In this document: positions 7,319 through 13,522 of the stretch, piece by piece
How positions within the stretch are numbered: position 1 is the stretch's first letter
Layout: every line of letters starts with the position of its first letter
The notes under the pieces: generated by a model
Database searches by the model: none
The model's input: only the letters and a program-made list of their open reading frames with translations
Told to the model about the DNA's origin: nothing
Source of the DNA: SYFY01 sp031385325
GTDB taxonomy: Bacteria > Pseudomonadota > Gammaproteobacteria > Pseudomonadales > Azotimanducaceae
Reading direction: 5' to 3'
NCBI GenBank assembly: GCA_031385325.1
Contig: JANNBJ010000207.1
Coordinates: forward strand, 1 to 21,368
Length of the DNA: 21,368 nt
Translations under genes and position numbers: made by a program

Positions 7319-8128
7319 TCAGGAACTCGCAACCTCACCGCCATCGCAGGCGATGGTCTGACCGATCACGTACTCCCCAGCGCGAGAGCACAGGAAGATG
7401 GTAAGCCCGGCAATGTCCTGCGCAGTGCCGACACGACCGCTGGGATTACCTCGTCCAACCCGCTCCCAATCCACGTTTTCGGTTTCACCCGCAAAGCCGA
7501 CCCCCGTACTGAGCATCCAGGTTGGAAACGGACCGGGCGCAATCGCGTTGAAAAGAATGCGTTCCTTGGTCAGATGTGCCGCCATGAAACGGGTGAGGTG
7601 ATGTACGGCAGCCTTGGATGCGCCATAGGAAAAGTTATCGAACACGGCCGTCTTCAGACCATCCACCGAGCCGATATTGACGACGCGTGCCGGCGAAACA
7701 CCACCCGCTGCGGCGCGCAGCAAAGGCAACAACTTCTGCGTCAGAAAAAACACTCCCTTGACGTTGGTATCCATCACTTTGTCCCAGCCCACTTCCGGAA
7801 AACTATCCAGCGGTGCACCCCAGGCGACACCTGCGTTGTTCACCAGAATATCGAGCTTCGGCTCAAGCGAGGAAAGACGCTTCGCCAGACTCTCGACGCC
7901 AGCCAGGTTCGACAAGTCGGCCGGCAGCGAGATGCACTCACCGCCATAGGTCTCGGCCAGCCGACTGGCCGTGGCATCGCACACCGCCGCCTTGCGCGAC
8001 GAGATGTAGACCTTCGCACCGCTGGCCAGAAATCCCGCGGCGATCATCTCGCCAATGCCACGCGAGCCGCCGGTAACAAGGGCGACCTTGCCACGCACGG
8101 AAAACAGATCATCAAAACGCTCTTTCAC
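7319..8128 (-). CDS. SDR family NAD(P)-dependent oxidoreductase
   Basis: A 269-residue classical short-chain dehydrogenase. The cofactor loop TGGSRGIG is at residues 19-26, the structural NNAG at 97-100, and the catalytic Ser154, Tyr168 and Lys172 (YGASK) follow at normal spacing. Near the C-terminus are the family's IAPGP and QTIACDGG segments. Gly/Arg after the dinucleotide loop (SSRK) suggests NADP(H) preference, which is inference. The start is GTG 8128 with GGGGA seven bases upstream. Members reduce ketones, act on sugar or steroid alcohols, or serve fatty-acid metabolism, and the substrate is not readable here. It lies on the same strand as the downstream aldolase operon but 238 bp away, so cotranscription is possible, not certain. 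Confidence 0.93.
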   Translation of the reverse strand: MKERFDDLFSVRGKVALVTGGSRGIGEMIAAGFLASGAKVYISSRKAAVCDATASRLAETYGGECISLPADLSNLAGVESLAKRLSSLEPKLDILVNNAGVAWGAPLDSFPEVGWDKVMDTNVKGVFFLTQKLLPLLRAAAGGVSPARVVNIGSVDGLKTAVFDNFSYGASKAAVHHLTRFMAAHLTKERILFNAIAPGPFPTWMLSTGVGFAGETENVDWERVGRGNPSGRVGTAQDIAGLTIFLCSRAGEYVIGQTIACDGGEVASS

Positions 8129-8264
8129 TTCGTTGTCCCCACAGCTGCTTGCAAAGATCGGATGCTGACTCGATCGGCAACCAGATGGTTCCCGAACGGC
8201 ACCTTATCAAACCTGGGTTATCCGGTCCTGATGGCCTCGTACGTGCCAGGAGTTGCCGAAGCAC

Positions 8265-8302
8265 CGACCGGTTGCAGAATGTGCCGACACAACCACCGGT
8301 CG
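8265..8302. other. Imperfect hairpin between the SDR and cysteine-rich protein genes
   Basis: CGACCGGTTG (8265-8274) pairs with CAACCACCGGTCG (8290-8302): ten base pairs with a three-base bulge and a 15-base loop. It lies in the 275-bp gap between 8129 and 8403, upstream of the SDR gene on the minus strand. Its role could be leader structure or termination; no U-tract follows. Confidence 0.4.
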
Positions 8303-8359
8303 ATTGCCAACCAATCCAGGTCGTTCGTGTCGCACAGTTGGGTTCAACGAGCGGGCTCG

Positions 8360-8385
8360 GGAAGCGCTGCTTACTCAGCGCTTCC
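8360..8385 (-). terminator. Perfect 10-bp hairpin just after the cysteine-rich gene
   Basis: GGAAGCGCTG (8360-8369) and CAGCGCTTCC (8376-8385) form a perfect 10-bp stem with a six-base loop. It lies about 18 bases after the stop codon of the minus-strand gene ending at 8404. The position fits a terminator, but no run of U follows on either strand, so intrinsic termination is doubtful and transcript-end protection is an alternative. Confidence 0.5.
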
Positions 8386-8403
8386 TTGACAGGTTGCGGT
8401 CTG

Positions 8404-9381
8404 CTAACGAGGAATGAAGTACTTGATCAGCTCCGAGCGGGCACCGGTGGTCTCTTTCATGTCGACGATCTTGCCGATGCCAGGCGCATAAAACTTGAAT
8501 TCGTTCACGCCTGGTTCGCGCGGTGAAAATGCCCGCAGTTTCACGCATGTCCGGTTGCAGCGGGCTCCTGGCACTCGTTCCGTTGCATCGGTCGCAATGA
8601 CTTCCGACAGATCTTCCGCGTTTCCCCAGTCCGCTTCCTCGCGGTAAGTCACGCCGACTTGTGGCGCTGCGAACATGAGAATGCCGGCCTTGGCCCCGTT
8701 ACGACCGGACTTGAACGAGCCGTCCCGACTAACCAGTTCTGGCGCGGCTGGGCGATCACCCTCTGTGTACTCGTAGTCCTTGACCTCTTCACCGCAGTAC
8801 CAGACATTGCCCCACGCATCCTGTGCAAGCCAGTCATCGCTATCTTCAACCAGCTCGTCGTCAACCATCACGACGTCCCGCACGACACGACACTGGATGC
8901 CATCGATGCGTTTGGTCTTGTTCGTCACAGTGACGGTCACGATCTCGAATTCAGCGTCGCCTTCTTCGTCGACCACGGGCTTGCGATAGACCCACTTCGC
9001 GCCTTCCACCAGTGGCCAGTACGGATTGGGTGCAACGGTCTTGCCGATGTCACGGGGATTTACGAAATTCGCTGCAAATTCAGGGCCGAAGCGAGGTTGA
9101 TAGGCTTCCTGCCCAAGGCCGGCGCAGACCTCCGGTCGCGCAGTCCGGACTTCTGCGCATTCTTCCAGCCTGGCTTCCCGCTCTGTCCGTGCCTCGGTTA
9201 TACAGCCCAACTCATTCGGCGAGTTGGCACAAAACGCGCTCGCCTTATGAAAATCGTCTGTTGCTTCGAAAGGGCAGGCCCGCGCCATCGAAGCGGCCGT
9301 TCGATGGCACTGGTCGCCGCACAGATGATAAAACGCAGCGTCAACGCCTTGAGTGGCGCGTTTGACGAGGCCGTGATGCAC
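8404..9381 (-). CDS. Cysteine-rich conserved protein of unknown function
   Basis: A 325-residue protein I cannot assign a function. Residues 20 to about 90 are rich in cysteine in paired or spaced form (CGDQC, ACPF, FCANS, GCITE, ECAEV, VCAGL). A domain follows beginning NPYWPLVEGAKWVYRK, then a repeated-strand region with TVTVTNKTK, VVRDVV and AQDAWGNVWYCGEEVKDYEY. I recall the second part as a recurrent uncharacterised beta-rich family in environmental proteobacteria (the PLVxGxxWxY start and DxxGNVWYxGE core); no function is known. The start is uncertain: GTG 9381 has no good ribosome site, and no signal peptide is seen although such proteins are usually exported. The frame stays open back to the TonB receptor stop at 9490, with no better start codon, so the true N-terminus may be lost or frameshifted. 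Confidence 0.75.
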   Translation of the reverse strand: MHHGLVKRATQGVDAAFYHLCGDQCHRTAASMARACPFEATDDFHKASAFCANSPNELGCITEARTEREARLEECAEVRTARPEVCAGLGQEAYQPRFGPEFAANFVNPRDIGKTVAPNPYWPLVEGAKWVYRKPVVDEEGDAEFEIVTVTVTNKTKRIDGIQCRVVRDVVMVDDELVEDSDDWLAQDAWGNVWYCGEEVKDYEYTEGDRPAAPELVSRDGSFKSGRNGAKAGILMFAAPQVGVTYREEADWGNAEDLSEVIATDATERVPGARCNRTCVKLRAFSPREPGVNEFKFYAPGIGKIVDMKETTGARSELIKYFIPR

Positions 9382-9489
9382 ATGGATTTCGATCAGAATC
9401 TGCTGACGGCGGCGACCGACGACGCAGCTCTGGCGCGCAGGACATACCGGACTGAGGTAGCGCCGCAGTACACGGGCAATTAGTGGGGT

Positions 9490-10377
9490 TCAGAATTCGA
9501 GCTTGACCCCAACTCGCAATGTACGTGGTTCTTCCGCTCGACTCATTCGGCAATTGACTCGCTCACAATCGATATCGGCCGACGTGAGCCCTGGTGGATC
9601 GAGCCCGGGCACATACGCTTCATACCAATACACGATGTCTTTGCTGTCCTCGTCCAGCAGGTTCGTGAGCTCGGCATAGAGCGTCGCCTTGCCCAGGGTG
9701 TACGCACCTCGAACACCAACCGATATTTGCGATCCAGCGCGATGTTCATTGTCAGGGGTCAACGCGTACTCACCCAGATAACGCACACGCAGGCTCGCCT
9801 CCCATCGATCCTTGACGGCCGACAACCCGAGCTGCCCGGCATGTTCAAGGGAGCCTTCTACATGAGAACCATCCGGGTTATCGACATAGCGTGCACGACT
9901 GCCCGTGTATACGGCGTCAATACCCAGCCAATCGATGGGGCGCCAGAACATCGTCACCTCGTATCCTTCGCGTCGTGAGCCACCACGGGGCTCCACGGAG
10001 TTGGAGTCGCCAACGAAGATGAGCTCGCTGTCGAGATTCAGCCACCAGTAGTTTCCCGTGAGCTTGAGGGTTCCAAATTCGAATCGGGCGCCGGTTTCGT
10101 AGCCAGTCCCGGGCGCAAGCCCACCAATGGGATCAACCGGATTCACGACGCCGCGGGCATCATTGGAATGAAAGCCGCGTCCCCAGTTTCCGTAGACCTC
10201 AACCCTGTCATTCAGCTCGTAAGCGAATCCGACTTTCGGCGACACCCGAGTATCCGTTTCTTGTCCGGCGAAACTGCCTGGCGATCGGGCGCTGGCGTCA
10301 AAATCGTAGATGTCCGCACGCGCACCGGTCAGAACACGGAGCCGATTCGTCACACGGATGCTTGCCTCCGTGAACAC
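9490..10377 (-). CDS. TonB-dependent receptor, C-terminal part of a frameshifted gene
   Basis: This frame encodes the distal beta-barrel of a TonB-dependent outer-membrane receptor: ADIYDFDA, a YGNWGRGFHSND segment, many alternating strands, a late LTNLLDEDSKD segment and a C-terminal RVGVKLEF ending in Phe, as expected for outer-membrane barrels. It is not an independent gene: the ATG-like start at 10377 lacks a ribosome site and the barrel begins in mid-strand. It continues the frame upstream as NAIQETSLGVFTEAS, joining the N-terminal part if one G is added to the five-G run at 10418-10422 (C on the plus strand). The stop at 9490 lies directly before the cysteine-rich gene's frame. The ligand is unknown. 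Confidence 0.88.
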   Translation of the reverse strand: MFTEASIRVTNRLRVLTGARADIYDFDASARSPGSFAGQETDTRVSPKVGFAYELNDRVEVYGNWGRGFHSNDARGVVNPVDPIGGLAPGTGYETGARFEFGTLKLTGNYWWLNLDSELIFVGDSNSVEPRGGSRREGYEVTMFWRPIDWLGIDAVYTGSRARYVDNPDGSHVEGSLEHAGQLGLSAVKDRWEASLRVRYLGEYALTPDNEHRAGSQISVGVRGAYTLGKATLYAELTNLLDEDSKDIVYWYEAYVPGLDPPGLTSADIDCERVNCRMSRAEEPRTLRVGVKLEF

Positions 10378-11522
10378 CCCGAGCGAAGTTTCCTGAATGG
10401 CATTGCGACTGACAATTCCCCCACAGCAAACTCGTCCAGGCCAACGTCGCCGATGTCGTCGTAGCGAAACTCGCCGCCCAGGGTGATCGTGACCTTGTCT
10501 GTGTTGAACGCGGTCAGCTCGTATCTTCCGCCAGTCGTCCAGCGCCGATCGAACTGGTTGATCTGGAAGTCATAGGTTGGATTCGACTGCATCGACCAAT
10601 CATAGAACTGGGCATACGCCGAGGCGCTCCAGGCGCTACCTTCCGCACGCAGGGTGACGATCCACCGTGACGTGTTCCCATCAGCGGTCGAATCCAGCGT
10701 GCAGAATTCGTCCTCACACACTGCGGTACCAATGGCACGCTCGGGAATCTGCTCGCTGGGATGCCAATCGCCGTCGTACCCGGAAACGGTGACAGCGAAC
10801 AGTCCAAATTCCGTGCGTCGATGGTACTTGGCCCACAGTGCATTGTGGGCAAGACCTTCTTCAAGTTCCCAAGGGCCGTCGTAGGACTTGCGCTCTATCA
10901 TGCCCGTTAGCAGGGCTTCGTTGCCGAGCATCGTTGTGCCACCGCCTGCCAGGCGCAACCATCCATTCTCGCCACCTTCCAGCGCTGCAAACGGTGCATC
11001 GAACTTCTCGATGGTGCTGATGAACGATGATCCCGCCATGGCAAAATCCCCAACGTCGGCTCGATAAGGACCTTTTCGATAGTCGATGCGCTCAACGATT
11101 TCAGGCATCAGACCATTGACGTCGAGATATCCCTGACCATGGCCATGGGAGCGCAGGTTCCACGGCATGCCATCGACATACGTCGTGAAGTCCGTTCCGT
11201 GGTCAAGGTTGAAGCCGCGCAGAAAATACTGATTGGCCTTGCCGCTCCCCGAATGCTGAACCGCCACCATGCCGGGCACCGCTTCAAGCAATTCGGCCAC
11301 CCGCAGCATGGGCCGCACCAGCAGGTCGGCCCCGCCGATGGTGCCTTCGCTGGCAGCCTGCGCTGCGCCAATGAGTTCGAGGCTGCGGCCAAAGACGACG
11401 ATTTCTTCGATCGGCTGCGCGGGTTGCATCTGGGCATCCCGTGTCGGCTCCTCACCCGATGCAGCGTGGGAGTTCAGGGCAAAAACAACCCCGAGAACAA
11501 ACGGGGAAGTCCTTGAGCGCAT
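10350..11522 (-). CDS. TonB-dependent receptor, N-terminal part (signal, plug, first barrel strands); frameshifted
   Basis: From ATG 11522 the protein opens with a signal peptide (MRSRTSPFVLGVVFALNSHA) and then an EEIVVFG TonB box. The plug domain follows: ADLLVRPMLRVAELLEAVPGM, QYFLRGFNLDHGTDFTTYVDG, and ERIDYRKGPYRADVGD. About 200 residues of barrel come next, until VGLDEFAVG. The frame then runs into unrelated sequence and stops at 10350, whereas the other frame carries the rest of the barrel. Such receptors import siderophores, vitamin B12, saccharides or metal chelates with TonB-ExbBD energy. An ATG at 11555 is a second start option with a weak GGA. The plug's GHGQGYLD and RGFNLDH segments recall catecholate-siderophore/haem-like plugs, but I do not assign a ligand. 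Confidence 0.9.
   Translation of the reverse strand: MRSRTSPFVLGVVFALNSHAASGEEPTRDAQMQPAQPIEEIVVFGRSLELIGAAQAASEGTIGGADLLVRPMLRVAELLEAVPGMVAVQHSGSGKANQYFLRGFNLDHGTDFTTYVDGMPWNLRSHGHGQGYLDVNGLMPEIVERIDYRKGPYRADVGDFAMAGSSFISTIEKFDAPFAALEGGENGWLRLAGGGTTMLGNEALLTGMIERKSYDGPWELEEGLAHNALWAKYHRRTEFGLFAVTVSGYDGDWHPSEQIPERAIGTAVCEDEFCTLDSTADGNTSRWIVTLRAEGSAWSASAYAQFYDWSMQSNPTYDFQINQFDRRWTTGGRYELTAFNTDKVTITLGGEFRYDDIGDVGLDEFAVGELSVAMPFRKLRSGCSRRQASV
10418..10422 (-). other. Frameshift point: five-base homopolymer in the TonB receptor gene
   Basis: The plus strand has CCCCC (GGGGG in the coding sense). Upstream translation reads DEFAVGEL; adding one G gives DEFAVGGIVSRNAIQETS and continues directly into the second half of the receptor. 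So one base is missing relative to a functional gene. Confidence 0.8.
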
Positions 11523-11716
11523 GCGGCGGCAACTCACTGGCGTGCAAGCGGACATCGTCAGTTCCGTGGTTCGATTGTGTTTCTCGCAGAACGTGTGCAA
11601 GGTCATCAGTCTGAGGCCCGGCAGATCGAAGCACCAATTCAATGGATGCATCTCGCCATGTGCAGGGGTCCACACTCCGGACGTTACCTCATGCTTCGTC
11701 TGAAGGCCGCTTGTTT

Positions 11717-11724
11717 GAGGAGAG
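11717..11724 (+). promoter_or_regulatory. Ribosome binding site of the Nudix gene
   Basis: GAGGAGAG ends three bases before the ATG at 11728. The 205 bp between this gene and the divergent receptor must hold both promoters; I see no clear -35/-10 or Fur-type box. Confidence 0.6.
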
Positions 11725-11727
11725 CTT

Positions 11728-12216
11728 ATGCCCTACACCCCGATTACCGGCACGCTCGGCTATGTGCTGTCGCCAGACTCATCAAGCGTGCTGATGGTGC
11801 ATCGAAACGCACGCATCGAAGATGAGCATCTGGGCAAGTACAACGGGCTTGGCGGCAAACTGGAAGCCGACGAAGACGTCGCCGCTGGAATGGTCCGGGA
11901 AATTCAGGAGGAAGCCGGCATCGTGGTTACTGGTATGGAACTGCGAGGTACCGTGAGCTGGCCGGGTTTTGGCAAGAACGGCGAGGACTGGTTAGGTTTC
12001 ATTTTCCTGATCACCGCCTTTACGGGAACACCACCGGACCGGAACGTCGAAGGCGACCTCGAGTGGATACCGAGAGACGAACTCATGTTGCTTCCCATGT
12101 GGGAAGGCGACCGACACTTCCTGCCTCTGGTGTTCGATGCAGATCCCAAGCCATTCCATGGGGTGATGCCGTATCGAGAAGGCAGAATGGTGAGCTGGCG
12201 ATTTTCCCGGTTCTGA
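11728..12216 (+). CDS. Nudix hydrolase (MutT/MTH1-like, probable oxidised-nucleotide diphosphatase)
   Basis: A 162-residue Nudix protein with a textbook Nudix box, G-x5-E-x7-R-E-U-x-E-E-x-G-U: Gly43, Glu49, Arg57-Glu58, Glu61-Glu62 and Gly64. The preceding KYNGLGGKLE segment is characteristic of MutT/MTH1-type hydrolases, which remove 8-oxo-dGTP or related oxidised purine nucleotides to NMP plus pyrophosphate. Mg2+ is bound by the box glutamates. The start is ATG 11728 with GAGGAG upstream. Length is typical for a stand-alone domain. The neighbours (receptor, NRPS) give no specific context. The exact substrate is an inference from the loop before the box, so I do not give a gene symbol. Confidence 0.92.
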   Translation: MPYTPITGTLGYVLSPDSSSVLMVHRNARIEDEHLGKYNGLGGKLEADEDVAAGMVREIQEEAGIVVTGMELRGTVSWPGFGKNGEDWLGFIFLITAFTGTPPDRNVEGDLEWIPRDELMLLPMWEGDRHFLPLVFDADPKPFHGVMPYREGRMVSWRFSRF

Positions 12217-12334
12217 ACGACCCTGGTCACGCACTCCGTTTTGACGCCTCCGATCCGTCCATCGTGGCTACCGATCAGGCGAATAATGGATCCTGGTTCC
12301 CATAAAACACCGATAGCGTTTCCGCCGCACTGGA

Positions 12335-12360
12335 TTGTCAACAAAGTAACTTTGTAAAAT
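12335..12360 (+). promoter_or_regulatory. Candidate NRPS promoter overlapped by a palindromic operator
   Basis: An AT-rich patch 80 bp before the NRPS start has TTGTCA (12335-12340) and a near-consensus -10, TAAAAT (12355-12360). Their spacing is only 14 bp; TGGATT at 12331 gives 18 bp. Between them lies a perfect palindrome, ACAAAG-TAA-CTTTGT (12341-12355), the shape of a MarR- or TetR-type dimer site. The motif TTTGTAA recurs at 12383-12389. The rest of 12217-12439 shows no gene. Confidence 0.4.
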
Positions 12361-12439
12361 ACTGCGAGCCGCCCTTCATGGATTTGTAAGGGTGTCTCAA
12401 CACAGGTGTGTGGTCAGCAGTTACAAGGCCTAAGCTCGC

Positions 12440-13522
12440 ATGGAAGGTTCACTCAGTACTCGATCGTCGATTGGGCGGGACGAACTGTCCCTGCAGCAAA
12501 AATTCGAAGCATCAAATCTGACCGCCCGTCAGTTCCGCTACTGGCTGGAACAGTCCGTTAATCCGACGTTGGCGGTTCAACTGGTTTTTCGCGCCGTCGA
12601 ATTACCACCCGAACTGGTCCCCCACCTTGACGCAGCCTGGAGCTACTTTGCCCGTGCCGCTGATTCGGCTCGCGCCAGGCTGGTTGAAACCGATGGCGTC
12701 CCCCGACTGGTTTTTGGCACAGAGTTTCAGCCGTTGCACCGAGCCACCCTCGCCCCTGCCGCAACCGACGGTGATGCGATCAGCGACTGGGCATTCCCGG
12801 ACTGGCCGACCTTCCACTCCGGCGATCTGCTGTATCGGCAGGCACTACTGACTACACATGATGGCCGCCATATCTGGGCGCTCACCGCCAGTCATCTGGC
12901 GTGTGACGGCCGATCCAACGAAATCCTCTTTGCCACGATCGCATCAACACTGAGACGTTTGGCTCGCGGCGAGGCCCTTCCCGCGCTCGAGTTTCCCTCG
13001 TTCGAAGCGAACATGGCAGCCGAACGCGAACACGAAGGCGCAAAACGCATCGTTGCGGACGCCGACCACTGGAAAGCCTGGACCGAAGAGAGACAAACCC
13101 CCTTTACGGTATTCGGTGTTACCCGCGATCAGCCTTCCACTGTTCGCTTTAGAGTGCCCCAGGCCATTCCCAAATCGGTGGTTGATCGACTGTTCGAACA
13201 GTGTGCGTCCCCGGCGCTGATGAATCGTTCCGTAGACGTCACCGTCGCCAATTTCCTCACCGCCTTTAATTGCCACATGGACCTGGTGTCATGGTGGCCA
13301 GCCCGAACAAGTGGTTGGCCTGCCATTCCACGGTCGAGCAGCCAACGAAGACCGTCTCATCGGGTTCAAATCCGAAATCCTGCCGGTCCGTCTCGATCTC
13401 GATCCGGAGATGACCTTTGCGGAGCTCGTGCAGCAGGTTCATCTGCGCGCCAAAGAGAGCCTGGATCGTCGGGGAACGTCAATCGCGAACCCGATTCATG
13501 CGCCACACTACCAGGTGTCTGA
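12440..13522 (+). CDS. Single-module NRPS, N-terminal part (first half of condensation domain); frameshifted
   Basis: This frame encodes the N-terminal half of a condensation domain, starting near residue 28 (LTARQFRYWLEQ) and carrying the active-site motif as SHLACDG at residues 151-157. The catalytic second His152 is kept; the first His of HHxxxDG is Ser. It matches well to about residue 285 (NFLTAFNCHMDLVS), after which the frame turns to unrelated Arg/Ser/Pro-rich residues to 13522. The correct continuation is in the next frame from about 13290 (GGQPEQVVGLPF). Residues after that point are an out-of-frame read, not protein. The ATG at 12440 has only a weak upstream AAGG. Together with the second part it gives C-A-T-TE, one module. 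A C domain at the N-terminus implies an acyl or peptidyl donor from another carrier or CoA. Confidence 0.85.
   Translation: MEGSLSTRSSIGRDELSLQQKFEASNLTARQFRYWLEQSVNPTLAVQLVFRAVELPPELVPHLDAAWSYFARAADSARARLVETDGVPRLVFGTEFQPLHRATLAPAATDGDAISDWAFPDWPTFHSGDLLYRQALLTTHDGRHIWALTASHLACDGRSNEILFATIASTLRRLARGEALPALEFPSFEANMAAEREHEGAKRIVADADHWKAWTEERQTPFTVFGVTRDQPSTVRFRVPQAIPKSVVDRLFEQCASPALMNRSVDVTVANFLTAFNCHMDLVSWWPARTSGWPAIPRSSSQRRPSHRVQIRNPAGPSRSRSGDDLCGARAAGSSARQREPGSSGNVNREPDSCATLPGV

Noticed and set aside
7250..8389. Long plus-strand open frame (about 379 codons) opposite the SDR gene
   Set aside because: It lies antisense to a protein with complete SDR motifs, has no family-like segments, and its composition (many Arg, His, Thr, Gln) is typical of a shadow frame.
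8659..9483. Plus-strand open frame (about 274 codons) opposite the cysteine-rich gene
   Set aside because: It has some hydrophobic stretches, but no ribosome site or family pattern. The opposite frame carries the recurrent PLVxGxxWxY and GNVWYxGE patterns.
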